Positions 35,864 to 48,650 of a stretch of DNA of 64,000 nucleotides are shown here, in pieces (position 1 is the stretch's first letter; each line of letters opens with the position of its first letter). The notes under the pieces are model-generated. The model saw only the letters and a list, made by a program, of their open reading frames with translations. It was not told the DNA's origin and ran no database searches. A program made the translations under genes and the position numbers. This stretch comes from Phocoena phocoena (Eukaryota; Chordata; Mammalia; Artiodactyla; Phocoenidae). The stretch spans positions 28,160,842 to 28,224,841 of the forward strand of contig NC_089232.1 of the NCBI RefSeq assembly GCF_963924675.1. Reading direction: 5' to 3'.

Positions 35864-38800
35864 CTGTAATTGAGGCAGTGAGAAGAGATCAGAATGTGAC
35901 CAGCAGTTCCCACTGCTTCCCCCATTCCCACAGTCCCCACTCCTCTCTGGTCAAAATTTACTCTTCATTCTAAGGGAAACACACCCTTCCCTCTAATTCC
36001 AGTCACCACTCATTCACTCAGCAAATATTTATTGAGCTCCTGATATGAACTAGGCATCACCCTAGGTGACGGTGATAATAGTGAGCAGTAGAGGCATGAT
36101 CTCTGCCCTCATGGAGCTCATAGTCCAGTGGAGGGAGACTAATAACAAACATGGAAACAAATGTATAAACACAAAAGGGGGTATGAACAGGGGTTTGAGC
36201 CTCCCTGAAGAACCAGCACTTAAGCTGAGGCTCAGAGGATGAGAGGCCAGCCCGATGGGCACAGAGAAAAAAGCAAGCCAGGGCAGGGGAACCAAGCTTG
36301 GAGCGTCTGAGGACCAAAAAGGAGGACAGCATGGCAGGCACATCTGAGAGGGGAAAGCAAAGGAAGGGAAACTGTGAAGGCCGTGGGTTAGAAGTGTCAA
36401 CTTCGAGCTTTTAAGTGGGATGCAACACAGTCCTATTTACATGTCAAGTAAATTGCACATCTGGCAGTTGTGTGAAGAATGGATATAAACAGATTTGGGG
36501 AGATAGCTGGGGAGACTATTGCAGGGATCCAGTGAGAGCTGGGGCTGCACGCTCCCCTCCCTGTGTGATGAGAAAAACAGTCCCATTTGGAACTGGGGGC
36601 TGGAGAGAAATGAAATGAATCCAGTTGTATTTTGGAGGTAGAAGTGAAAAGGCCAGCTGATGGATTGGAAGTGGGAGAGAAAGAGGAATCTAGGATGACT
36701 AAGTGTTTTGAGCAACTGGGTGGACGGTGGTGCCATATGTGGGAAAAGGAAGAGATATGGGGAGAAAAAAAATCAAGAATTGAGGTTCTGACTTAAGTTT
36801 AAAATGGCTGCCCACAAGACATCCAAGTGGAGGCCTCAAGAAGGTAGTTAGATGTACAAGTCAGGAAAGAGAGGTGGGCTGAAGATAAAAATTAGGGAGT
36901 CATTGGCTTACAGATAGTATTTAAAACCCATGGGGATAGATTAAATCAGCTAGGGAGGAAAATTTGAGGTCAGAAAGAGAAGAGTTGCCTACAAAGGCAA
37001 CCAAGAAGAAAGGACCAAAAAGCCAGGAGAAAAACCAAGAGAGTGTGGTGTCTGGAAGCCAAGAGAAGAGTGTATTTCATAAGAGAAGGAGTGGTTGACT
37101 GTGCTGAGTGGTGGGGTAAGATGAGGAAAGGAAAGCATCTGCTGACTTTGGCAACATGGAGGACATTAGAGACCTTGATGAGAAGGTTCAATGAAATCGT
37201 AGGTAAAGAATTCACATTGCAATGAGTTAAGGAGTAGATGGGAGGTGAGGACATACAGAGAACATAGCCAGTTCTTGATAGGTTTGCCTCTGAAAAGAGC
37301 AGAGAGATGATGCTGTAGCCAGAGGGGAATATGAGGTCAAGGGAATGTTTATTATTTTTAATATTTAGTCCCTTGAATACCTACTTAATTTCACTGTCAG
37401 CTCCTTATTTAGCATGGAGACATTACATTATAAAGTTCTAGATTAACACCATGTGTTGTTTCCATAATGTGATTTCAAATAGGACTATTTTTCTCAACAT
37501 ATAGGGAAGGGAGTGTGCCAGTGGTTAGGGCCTGTCTCCCCCATTGGCATGGCACAGAGGATGAAGGCCTATAAATTCCTCCCAGCCCCAACTCAGGGTC
37601 TTTGAGAGAGTAGTATCTGTCCCTAGGTGCAGCCCGGGCCCCACAGGAGTCCCTGCTCTCACCTGGTTCTCTGTAAGGTTGAGCTGGGCTGCCAGCTGGG
37701 CTCTCTTCTTCCCCACTAGATTGTGCTGTTTTGCAAACACTTTCTCCAACTCTTCCAACTGCTCCAAGTTAAACATGGTTCGGACCCTCTTTTGGGATCT
37801 CTCAGTGTCCTGAAGGTCCTGAGCTTGGGCCCAGTTGCGGGGACCCCAGAGGCCTAGGCAGTGAGCCAGCTCCAAGCCTGAAGAGCAATTAGCAGGAGGA
37901 GAGGTTAGCCAGTAACCCCCTAGCTTCTCATCTTAGAGGAGAGAGAACAAGCTCACAGCTCCACTGCCCTGTCTTACCCTTGGCCAGGTAACACAGCAAG
38001 AAGGCAGGGTGGGAAGAGACTGCGCAGAAGTAAAACAAATGAGAAAGAAGGGACAGTGTTGTGAGACTGCTTCGGGCTCCATTATTCTTCAAGTGAGTGG
38101 CATAATCTTTGGCCCTTAGAGGAGCTGCCAAACCTCCATCTCTCCTTTCCTTTCCTTGGCTACTTCAGGAAAACCCTATGGGATGAGCAGAGGAGAGACC
38201 TGCTTCTGAACAAAGAGTGAGGGTTCATCCTTTTTGTTCAATCAACTTTTTGAATGTCTACTATGTTTCAGACATGGTTCCAGGACAAAACAGAAAATCC
38301 CTAACAGTAAAAAAAGGCAAATAAGTAAAATATTGAGTATGTCAGAAAAGGATTAGCACTAGTGAGAAGAATAAAGCAGGGAAGGACAGGGTTAAGTGTG
38401 TGGGAGGGGGAGGGGGGATAGTTTGTATCTTTAGAAAGGTAGGCACCTCACTAAGTTGACACTTGAACAGGGCCACTATGTATAGCTTGTGCCCTGCACA
38501 CAGGTACCCAGCTGAGAGGGTAAGTGGAGTCTGAAATTCTGACCACTCTCCACAGGCCAATTCTTCCTGCCTGACAGGGTGTTGTGCCAGCTTGAAGTTA
38601 GGGGGTGACCTTTTCTAATGCACACAAGGGTGCTTTTCAGCTCATAGAGCTGTGGGCCAGCAGAGATGGAGACTGGTCTGCCAGGGGGCAGTACCTGAGT
38701 CATAACTCCAAAGGAGTGAGGAAGTAAGTCCTTGGGCTAGCTTGGAGGGAAGTGTTCCAGACAGAGGCCTGGCAAGTGCAGTGCTAAGACTGCTCAGCTC

Positions 38801-40720
38801 CCACTAGCCTTGGGGAGGCTCCAGGGCTGGCAAACGAAACTGCCCCAGTGAAGGGAGTGAGGCCTGGCTGCTCAAGACCCAAACCACTGGTCTCACCTGG
38901 CTTACCATAAACATAAGCATTAATAGAAAACTATGAAAAATAATCAATGGGGCCAGATTTAAAATATGGTACATCCTTACAATGGACCATTCTGTGGCAA
39001 AGAAGCTCTGCATGGACTTACAAGGAAAAAATCTCTGATGCACGGTCAGGTGAAAACAGTAAGGTGCAGAGCAGTGTGTCTAGTATGGGGGTTAGAAGAA
39101 TGTGTGTGTGTGTATGTATGTATATATGTATTTATTTTCACACATATATACGTGTGTGCTGGTATAAAATACCACTGGAAGAATGAAGAAACTGGTGTCT
39201 GGCTGCCTGCGGGGTGGGGAGAACCAGGTGGCTGGGGGACAGAAGTGGTAAAGGAAACTCTTCTCCATACTATATCTCAGTTAACATTTTAAAGTTTGAA
39301 CTGTGTGGATGTAATACCCATGCAAAAACTAACTTGAAAATGAGACAACCATATACAAAGTAGTAAACTGCAATTCAAACCTCAGGTGTGTGGGGATTAG
39401 AAAAAGGTGGCTTGGAGTGAGGGCTGTGGCTTATTCATGGCACGAATTTGGATGGGGTTGGGAGACCAGTGTTTCTCTCCCACGTTGTTAGGAGAAATGC
39501 CAGCTGAAGGGAGTTGAGGAGATGCAGGATGGGGGGAACCCAGGAAGTAGGAACCAGGTAAGATTGTCTTACAGGGATCTTGGTTTGGGTCAATAAGCTT
39601 GCACTAACTTTGCTTCTATTTTCCTTCATGGGAACCACGCGGATGCATGAGCCAGAGAGCCAAAGATGGCAGAAACTCGTGTAGATGGATGTTAATGCTA
39701 GAGGAGAAAGTTACCTCAATGGTTAAAGTCTCGCTGGGATTTAAGTGACTGCGCTCCAGGGCCCAGAGCCCCAAGGTACCACTCTAAGAGCTATAAGCAA
39801 GCAGGCGCAGAGCCGTAACCGCGTCGGCTAACTCCCAACAGCTCCTCGCTGGAGGGTACCAGCGGCAGCATCCGCTTCTCCCGTCTAAGACCGGGCCCTG
39901 GGTTCGCGACGAGAGCCGCTTTGGGGAAGAGCCTGCGCCACCAAGCGTTATCCGAAGCGGGTGTGGGAGGGAGCAAGGGCCTCTACCAATCCCTCGTCCA
40001 GGGACGCGGGGCTGGGCCCCCTGCAGCCCTGCGCTGGCCCTAGTTGTCTTCCGAGCCCCCTCTGGCCCGCCCTCACCTCCCGCTCCGCACCCGCCTCACC
40101 ACACACAACTTCTCCCACCTCAGCGGCGGGCCGGGCAGCCTCCCACCCGGTCTGGGTCCCTCTCTCCGTCCGGTATCAACGGCAGGCTCAAGGGTCATAG
40201 CGTTTCCACCCACTCTAACAGTGTGTGGCTCTCAAACTCGGGGACTTCTCCTCTACCCTGTGCCCACCGTCGCGGCCGTCCGCCACCTCGTACCTGTGAC
40301 GCCGAGGCCCTGGAGGCCGCAAAAGTGGGCGGCGCGCAGCACCGGGAGCAGGGGGCACCGCTGGTCGAGCCCCGCGTTCAGGTAGGCGGGCAGCCACGTA
40401 GCCGGGCACGCGCCGGGCAGAGCCGGAGCGGGAGGCCGGGCGGGCGCGGTCCAGAGGCCCCCGGCAGCGCCGGCGGAGACAGACAGAGAGGAGATGGCGG
40501 GCGCACGGCGGTCGGGTCTGGCCAGGATGGCCTCGACAGAGAAGGAGGACTCGAGGCGTCCGGTTGCACGGGGTGGGCCTGGGCCTGCCGAGCGGCGCGG
40601 CAGCGCGGGGGACGCGGGCGCGGGAGACGCGGGCGCGGGAGAGCAGCTGGAGCGCGGGCGCTGGACCCGGGCGCCCGAGGTAGCGGGCGGCCGGCAGCCT
40701 CGCTGCCCGGGGCTGGGCAT
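35705..40720 (-). CDS. NOTO: NOTO, notochord homeobox transcription factor (complete, 3 exons)
   Basis: Not-class homeodomain transcription factor of the node and notochord, needed for nodal cilia and left-right patterning in mouse. Exons 40294-40720, 37663-37877 and 35705-35863 join in phase to 266 codons; human has 251 from memory. The start ATG at 40720 opens MPSPGQRG, matching the known MPSPRPRG start. An EH1-type Groucho-binding motif FSVEAIL lies at 60-66. The homeodomain spans about 171-230, with F178, L186, F190, W218 and N221 at canonical positions 8, 16, 20, 48 and 51. The second intron splits the homeodomain between positions 44 and 45, a common site. The region between residues 1 and 58 is rich in Pro, Ala and Ser and longer than in human. 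I found no clear poly(A) signal past the stop. A further in-frame open stretch upstream of 40720 does not resemble the protein. Confidence 0.95.
36010..36720 (-). repeat. L2 LINE in NOTO intron 2
   Basis: CATTCACTCAGCAAATATTT followed by ATTGAGCTCCTGATATGAAC and CTCATGGAGCTCATAGTCCA is the reverse complement of the L2 3' end. It continues for several hundred bp. Confidence 0.75.
37663..37877 (-). CDS. NOTO: NOTO exon 2
   Basis: Codes residues 143-214 (215 nt), with homeodomain positions 1-44 (KRVRTMFNLEQLEELEKVF to LTENQ). The donor is GTGAGA. Confidence 0.97.
38940..39320 (+). repeat. L1 3' UTR fragment with TG/TA microsatellite in NOTO intron 1
   Basis: ATGGTACATCCTTACAATGG, AAGGTGCAGAGCAGTGTGTC, TGGCTGGGGGACAGAAGTGG and GAACTGTGTGGATGTAAT follow an old L1 3' UTR in order. 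A (TG)n(TATG)n run at 39,101-39,140 is inside. Confidence 0.65.
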
Positions 40721-40960
40721 GGCGCGGCCCTTGCCCGGACGGGCGCAGAAAGGGGAGCCGGGGGCCTCTGGGCTGTGTGGGCAGCGCGAGAATCGAGTGA
40801 GGACACCTGCTTTAAATAAGGGAGCGAGTCTTGCTGTCCAGGAACGGCCACAGCTGCCGGCGAGGTCTCTTAAATGGGACAGGGCGGGGCCGGACTGGCC
40901 GGGCCTTTTCTTCCCGCAGCCCAGGCACCGCCTCCCGGGCGCAGCCAACCCCACGAAGTT
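39950..40960 (-). promoter_or_regulatory. NOTO: CpG island over NOTO exon 1 and promoter
   Basis: Dense CpG content from the start of intron 1 through exon 1 to about 250 bp upstream of the ATG. A TATA-like CTTATTTAAA (40811-40820 read on the minus strand) lies about 90 bp upstream of the start codon. Confidence 0.6.
40294..40720 (-). CDS. NOTO: NOTO exon 1, coding part
   Basis: Codes residues 1-142 and one base of Gly143 (427 nt), very GC-rich. It contains the EH1 motif and ends FCGLQGLGVT. The donor is GTACGA. Confidence 0.93.
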
Positions 40961-42999
40961 CCAAAGTTCCGTGTGCCCCAGCGCCCTCCCTCCTGACGCA
41001 TTAAAAAAATCCCACCCCCAACCCCAGCCCGTACTGTCGGGTAAAGGACCCTGAGTTCGCTGTGACTTGCTGGTGATCCTGGGCGAGCCACCCTGCCAGT
41101 GTAGATGGATGTTAAGCTTTGCCTTCAAGCTTTGGCTCATCCTCTCGCTGTCTGTGAAGCAGAAACCCTGGCCACACTCACCTGTGACTGCGCAAGCCCT
41201 TAAATTAAAAAAAAAAATTAATTTAAATATCTTGTTTAACCACTGTGAAATGTAAATTTCCCACCTTTCCCTGACTGGAGACACTGCTGTAGTTACCAAT
41301 TTCTTTTGGGTCTTTCCAGGAACTTTCTGCACCCACATTACTTAGGGCCCACTGGAAAAATCTTTCCTGTATACAAAAAAGTAGAAGGGTAAAAACATTA
41401 ATGGTTCCAGATTAAGGAATACTAATTTATTACAAATGCGTGAGAGTTGATGTCCTACAAAACCTGAATTATGTAGGTGTAAGGCAGGCATTTGTATCCA
41501 GTTTTACAGTTGGATAATCAGTATTTACCCATGTCCTTGGGCAAGTTACAAGTTGCTGTTTGAATGTCTTCACCTGTAAAATGGATAACGATGGTAGGTA
41601 CCTCATGGAGTTGCTGTGTGATTACATGAATTAATGCATGTAAATCATTTAGAATTGGCCAGTGAGCACTATGCTGTGACTGCAGAGTTCTGAGGGATTC
41701 CTGCCTTCCAGGCTCCCATAGCATTCTGCCTCCCCAAATCAATGCCTAACATTGAAACCACTCTACCAGGCCGAGGTGCAGTTCAGTGGCATTGTCCATA
41801 GGTGTCAGCTGTTTGGAACACCAACATGCCCTGTCTGTTCTGCAAAGTAAGGGCTGGAGGAACCTTGCTGGGTTCCTGCCCTCCCCCACTTCCCACTTCA
41901 GCAACTACCTGCCCTGCCTTCTGAGCAACCCCCCAGGCAGCCTGGAATGTGAGATTGTGGGCAAAATGATGTGCAAGCGTCCGATCTGATCCCAGGTCTA
42001 GGCTTACTGTGTTCTGACCAGAGTACGCAGGGTCAGAGATGAGGATACAGGAATGAGAGCCCTAGGGATGGGGCATGGGTGGGAAGGACTCTCTCTTACG
42101 TGAGGTCAGACCCACTGGGATTTGGAAAGTTCTAGATGCTCCCCGCCCCCCCCATAACTCCCAAATCTTACACACACCATTCCATTTCTCAACGTGTTTC
42201 TTTTTGAGGAGCTTTTTCTCCAAGAAGGAGGGGCTGTGTTACCCCACCACCCCACCCAGGACCCACCCAGACTGCAGTGCCAAGGCACCAGAAGCAGGCC
42301 TTGTGAGCCTGGATACACACACCCACTTTTTCGGGCCCACAAAGATAGCAGCTTATGCAGTCAGGGAACGGTGGAGCAAGATGATGGAAAATGTGGATTT
42401 TGGAGTTGGACAAACCTGGCTTCAAATCCCAACTTTGTCACTGAACTTTTCTGTGACTTCAGATAAGTGGCCTATTCACTCTAAGCCTCAATTTCTTATA
42501 AAATGGGAATGGTCTCTTAAGTGAGAAAATAATACCTAATGGGATTTTTACAAGAGTTGAATGAGTTTTTAGCTACATGCTAGCTATTATGGGGAGGAGA
42601 GAGGCTATTTACAATAACAGCATGCACCCTGGAATCGGGGGAAGTTGACAAAGAACAAGAAAAAGCTTGTAAGATGGAAGGTGTATGAACATTTTGTTAA
42701 GTATGTTTGTGCTGAGTTTTAGGTAAAAAATATGGTCACTGTCTCTAGGTCTGGATTTTCCATACATAATTCACTGTATTTCAGTACATAGTTATCTATA
42801 TTCTGTTGTTTCACTTATTTCTCCTCAAACTGTAAGCTCCTGAGGATATAGACATTAATATCCTCAATTTACATATAAGTAAGTAGAGCAAAAGAGTTTA
42901 ACAGACTGCCTAGGTTCAAATCCCCTAGCTATTTGACGCTTAGCAAAATTTGTTTTAATTTACATTTATTTCCCTGAAGACTGTTCAAGTTGAGCATCT
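40961..42999. other. Upstream flank of NOTO
   Basis: Two MIR-like pieces in sense orientation (about 41,490-41,690 and 42,380-42,600). The rest is unassigned unique-looking DNA with a short C-run at 42,143-42,152. No gene is seen. Upstream control elements of NOTO could lie here, but the sequence alone does not show them. Confidence 0.5.
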
Positions 43000-43420
43000 C
43001 TTCTTAAGCTTATCAGCCATTTGGATATCCCCTTTTGTGTGAAGCGCCTGTTCCAGTGGTTTCCTTATTTTTCCATTGGGTTACTATCTTTTTCTTATTA
43101 ATTTGTAAGAATATTTATGTATAGATAGAGATAGATATTTTGGAATCAAGTCTTTTGTTAAATATATATATAAGCAAATATCTTCTTCCACTCTGCGGCC
43201 TGCCTTTTCATTCTTTTAAAGTTTTCTTTTGGTGAACAAAATTACTAATTTTAATCAAGCTTAATCATCTGCTTTTGTGTCCTTTAAAAGAAACCTTTGC
43301 CTATGCAAAGTCGTGAAGATATTCTTCTGTTATTTTTAAAATTCTTTGTTATTTTACCTTTTATATTTAGGTCTGGAATTGATTTTTGTGGAGGTGTTAG
43401 AAAAAAGACTTTTCAAGGAT
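43000..43420 (-). repeat. L1 fragment, antisense
   Basis: GGCCTGCCTTTTCATTCTTT, TGTGTCCTTTAAAAGAAACC and CAAAGTCGTGAAGATATTCT match the antisense of the L1 ORF2 3' part. Confidence 0.6.
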
Positions 43421-43469
43421 GAGTCAAAATCTGAATCAATAAAGGAAAATATTGATTGATTTAAATACA

Positions 43470-45245
43470 CAAAAATTTAATTATAATAATGGTTTGTAAC
43501 TGTACTTTGTTTTCTAAATGATTTGAGACTAACACATTTGAAGAAAATATTATTAGTGTGAAAGCTAGTATTACTGTAATTTTGATTTGTAATTCCAAAT
43601 CTTGTTTTCTACATAATTTGAGATTAATGCATTTAAAATAAGTATTAGCTTATGTTTTGGGGCACACACCATATAAAGATGTAACTTTGTTACATCAACA
43701 ACTGAAAGAGAGTAGGGATGGAGCTGTGAAGAAGCAGAGTTTTTGTATGTTATCAAAATTAAGCTGGTATAAATTCAGATTAGAGTGTTATAACTTAGGA
43801 TGTAAGTTAAATGTAATGCCCATGGTAACCACAAAGAAAATAGCTATAGAATATACATAAAAGAAGATGAGAAAGAAATTTAAACATTTCACTACAAAAA
43901 ATTGACTAAACACAAAAGAAGACAATACTGTAAGAAATGAGGGACAAAAGCTATGAGGCATACAGAAAACAGCATGATGACGGAAGTAAGCCACTCCTTA
44001 TCAATAAAGTAATAATCAATTACTTTAAATAGATTGAACTCTCCAGTCAAAAGACAGAGATTGGCAAAATGGATAAAAACACATGAACCAACTATATGCT
44101 CTATACAAGAGACTCACTTGACAAGCAAAGACATAAACTGGTTGAAAGTGAAAGGATGGAAAAAGATATTCCATGAAAATAGTAACCAAAAGAGAATAGG
44201 AGTAGCTATACTAATATTGGACAAAATACACTTTAAACCAAAAAAAAAAAAAAAGGGTTACAAGAGACAAAGAAGGACATTATATATTAATAAAATATTC
44301 AATACAGGAAGAAGTATAATAAACATTTATGTACCTAATGACAGACCATCAAAATATACAAAGCAAAAATTGACAGAATTGAAGGGAGAAATAGTTCAAC
44401 AATAATAGTTGGAAACTTTTATATCCTACTTACAATAATGGATAGAACAAACGGAGAGAAGATAAGTAAGGAAATAGAAGACTTAAACAACCCAATTAAC
44501 CAACTAGATGTAACAGACATATACAGAACACTCTACCCAACAACAACAAAAAATGTAAAAATTTTGTGCATCAAAATATGCTATAAACAGAGTAGAAAGG
44601 CCACACAGGATGGGAGAAAATATTTGCAATTTTATATCTGATAAGGGATTAATATCCAGAATATATAGAGAATTCCTAAACTCAACAACAAAATAGCAAA
44701 CAACCTGATTCAAAAATGGGCAAAAGACTTGAATAGACATTTCTCCAAAGAATATATATGAAAGAACAATAAGCACATGAAAAAATGCTCAAATCACTAA
44801 TCATTAGGGAAATGCAAATCAAAACTACAGTGAAGGGCTTCCCTGGTGGCGCAGTGGTTGAGAGTCCACCTGCTGATGCAGGGGACATAGGTTTGTGCCC
44901 CGGTCCGGGAAGATCCCACATGCTGTGGAGCGGCTGGGCGCGTGAGCCATGGCCACTGAGCCTGTGCGTCCAGAGCCTGTGCTCCACAACGGGAGAGGCC
45001 ACAACAGTGAGAGGCCTGCGTACCACAAAAAAAAAAAAAAATTAAAAATAGAATTACCATATGATCCAGCCATTCCACTTCTGAGTCTATACCCAAAAGG
45101 ATTGGAAGCAGGGTCTCGAAGAAATATTTATACACCCATGTTCATAGCAGCATTATTCACAATAGCTAAAACATAGAAGAAACCCAAGTATGCATTGATG
45201 GAAGCATGGGTAAGCAAACCGTGGTTTATACATACAATGGAATCT
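43470..45245 (+). mobile_element. Internally deleted L1, plus strand, split by a SINE
   Basis: From about 43,810 the sequence tracks L1. An endonuclease-domain remnant at 44,034-44,405 shows the catalytic QETHLT motif. It then jumps to the ORF2 3' end (about 44,550 onward, AGGGATTAATATCCAGAATA). The reverse-transcriptase core is missing. A CHR SINE interrupts it at 44,835-45,041. Assignment of 43,470-43,810 is less sure. Confidence 0.75.
44835..45041 (+). mobile_element. CHR-type SINE inside L1
   Basis: A ~207 bp copy, GGCTTCCCTGGTGGCGCAGT to GAGGCCTGCGTACCAC plus poly-A, within the L1 3' region. Confidence 0.93.
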
Positions 45246-45416
45246 TTCTTCTTTTTTTCTTTTTTTACTGAAGTATAATTGAAAATGATCACCACAATAA
45301 ATCTAGTTACCATCTGTCACCATACAGAGTAATTACAATATTATTGACTATATTCCTTATGTTGTACATTATACCCCCAAGACTTATCTATTTTATAACT
45401 GGAAGTTTGTACTTCT

Positions 45417-45764
45417 ATTTATTTATTTATTTATTTTTATTTTTGGCTGCATTAGGTCTTTGTTGTGGCATGCGGGATCTTTTTGTTGTGGTGCGTGGGC
45501 TCTTCGTTGCAGCATGTGGGCTTCTCTCTAGTTGTGGCGTGTGGGTTTTCCCCCTCTAGTTGTGGTGTGTGGGCTCCAGGGCATGTGGGCTCTGTAGTTT
45601 GCTGCACGCAGCCTCTCTAGTTGAGGTGTGGGAGCTCAGTAGCTGTGGCGTGTGGTCTTAGTTGCCTCACGGCATGTGAGATCTTAGTTCTCCAACCAGG
45701 GATCGAACCCATGTCCCCTGCATTGGAAGGCGGATTCTATACCACTGGACCACCAGGGAAGTCC
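45417..45764 (-). mobile_element. Long-form (~350 bp) CHR-type SINE
   Basis: It reads antisense from a T-rich tail to CCACCAGGGAAGTCC. Perfect 18 bp target duplication CTGGAAGTTTGTACTTCT at 45399-45416 and 45765-45782. Confidence 0.95.
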
Positions 45765-48436
45765 CTGGAAGTTTGTACTTCTTAATCTCTTTCTCTCATT
45801 TCACTCGTCTCCCTCCCTCCACTCTGGAAGCCACCAGTTAATTCTCTGTATCTCTGAGTCTGTTCCTGTTTTAAGTTTATTCATTTGTTTTGTTTTTTAG
45901 ATTTTATATATAAGTGAAATCATATGGTACTTGTCTTTATCTGACTGACTTACTTCACATAGCATAATACCCTCTAAATCCATCCATGTTGTTGCAAATG
46001 GCAAGACTTCATTCTTTTTTATGGCTGAGTAATATTCCATTGTATATGTATATATACCACATCTTCTTTATCCATTCAGCTATGGATAGACACTTAGGTT
46101 CCTTCTATATCTTGCTATTGTAAATAATGATGCAATGAACATGGATGTGCATATATGCTTTCCAATTAGTGTTTTTGTTTACTTCAGAAAAATACCCAGA
46201 AGTGGAATTGCTGGATTGTATGGTAGTTCTATTTAAATTTTGTGAGGAATCACCATACTGTTTTCCGTAGTAGCTGTACCAATTTCATTCCTACCAAAGC
46301 ACATGAGGGTTCCCTATTCTCCACATCCTCACCAACATTTTTTTTTGTTGTCTTTTTGATAATAGACGTTCTGCTAAGTGTGAGGTGATATTTCATTATG
46401 GTTTTGATTTGAATTTTCCTGATGATTAGTGATGTTGAGCATCTTTCCATGTGTTCATTGGCCATCTGTTATGTCTTTTTGGGAAAATGTCTATTCAGGT
46501 CCTCTGATCATTTTTTAATTGGGTTGTTTGTTTTATTGCTATTTAGTTGTATGAGTTCTTTGTATATTTTGGATATTAACCCTTTCTTGCATATGTCATT
46601 TGCAAATATCTTCTCCCACTCAGTAGGTTACATTTTCATTTTGTTGATAGTTTCCTTCACTGTTCAAAAACTTTTTAGCCTTATGTAGTCCCATTTGTTT
46701 ATTTTTGCTTTTGTTTCCCTTTCATGAGGAGACATATCCCCCCAAATATTGCTATGTCAAAGAGCATACTGCCTATGTTTTCTTCTAGGAGTTTTATGGT
46801 TGTAGGTGTTACTTTTAAGTCTTTAATCCATTTTGAGTTTATATTTGTATATGGTGTGAGCAAGTAGTCCAGTTTGATTCTTTTGCATCTAGCTGTCCAG
46901 TTTTCCCAGCACCATTTATTGAAGAGGCTGTCTTTTCTCCATTGTGTATTTTTGCTGCCTTTGTCATAGATTAATTGACTGTAAGTGTATCGGCTTATTT
47001 CTAGGCTCTCTATCCTGTTCCACTGATCTATGTGTCTCTTTTTGTGCCAGTACTATACTGTTTTGATTACTGTAGTTTTGTAGTATAACTTGAAATCAGG
47101 GAGTATAATACTTCTAGCTTTATTCTTCATTCTCAGATTGTTTTGGCCATTCAGGGTCTTTTGTGTTACTACAAAAACTTTAGAATTATTTGTTCTGGTC
47201 TGTGAAAAATGTTGTTGGCATTTTGATAGGAATTGCACTGAATCTGTAGATTGCCTTGGGTAGTATGTCATTTTAACAATACTAATTCCTCCAATCTGTA
47301 AACGTGGTATATCTTTTCATTCGTTTGTGTTATTTTCAGTTTCTTTCATTGATGTCTCAGTTTTCTGAGTACAGGTTTTTAACCTCCTTATTTAGATTTA
47401 TTCCTAGGTATTTTATTCTTTTTTATGCAATTGTAAAAGGGATTGTTTTCTGTATTTGTCTTTTGGATACTTCTTTTTTAGTGTACAGAAATGCAACAGA
47501 TTTCCGTATATTAATTTTGTATCCTGAAACTTTGCCAAATGCATTGATGAGCTCTAGTAGTTTTCTGGTGGCATCTTTAGGATTTTCTATATGTGATATC
47601 ATGTCATCAGCAAACAGTGACAGTTTTTCTTTTTCCTTTTCAATTTTGATTACCTTTTATTTCTTTCTATTGTTTGATTCCTGTGGCAAGGACTTCCAAT
47701 ACTGTGTTGAATAAAAGTGGCAAGAGTGGGCATCCTTGTCTTGCCTCTGATCTTAGGGGAAATGCTTTCAGCTTTTGACCATTGAATATGATATTGGCTA
47801 TAGGTTCATCATATATGGCCTTAATTATGTTGGGGTATGCTCCCTCTATACCCACTTTGTTGAGAATTTTTATTATAAATGGATGTTGAATTTCATCAAG
47901 AGTTTTTCTGCATCAGATAATCATATGATTTTTATTTTCAGATTGTTAATATGGTGTATCACATTGATTGATTTGCAGATATTGAACCATCCTTGCAGTG
48001 TGGAATAAATTTTACTTTATCATGGTGTATGTTTCTTTTAATGTATTATTGAATTTGATTTGCTAGTATTTCATTGAGGATTTTTGCATCTATGTTCATC
48101 AGAGATGTTGGACTGTAATTTTATCTTTTTGTGGTGTCTTTGCCTGGTTTTGGTATCAGGGTGATGCTGGCCTTGTAGAATGAGTTCGGAAACATTCCTC
48201 CCTTTTGAATTTTTTGGAGTAGTTTGAGAAGAATATGTGTTAATTCTTCTTTAAGTGTTTGGTAGAATTCACCTGAGAAACCATCTGGTCCTGGACTTTT
48301 ATTCATTGGGAGTTTCTTGATTGATGATTCAATTTCATTACTGGTAATTGGTTTGTTCATATTTTCTATTTATTCCTGATTCAGTCTTGTGAGGTTGTAC
48401 ATTTCTAGGAAATTATCCATTTCTTCTAGGTTGTCC

Positions 48437-48650
48437 TTTTTCTTTTCTTTTTTTTTTTGTGGTACGTGGGCCTCTCACTGTTGTGGCCTCTCCCGTTGCG
48501 GAGCACAGGCTCCGGACGCGCAGGCTCAGTGGCCATGGCTCATGGGCCTAGCCGCTACACGGCATGTGGGATCTTCCCGGACCGGGGCAAGAACCCGTGT
48601 CCCCTGCATCAGCAGGCGGACTCTTAACCACTGCACCACCAGGGAAGCCC
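48437..48650 (-). mobile_element. CHR-type SINE inside L1
   Basis: A ~205 bp form, antisense, with target duplication CTAGGTTGTCC at 48426-48436 and 48651-48661. Confidence 0.95.

Noticed and set aside
40721..41338. In-frame open sequence upstream of the NOTO start codon that would add about 206 residues
   Set aside because: It resembles no known NOTO sequence, and the ATG at 40720 gives the expected MPSP start inside the CpG island.
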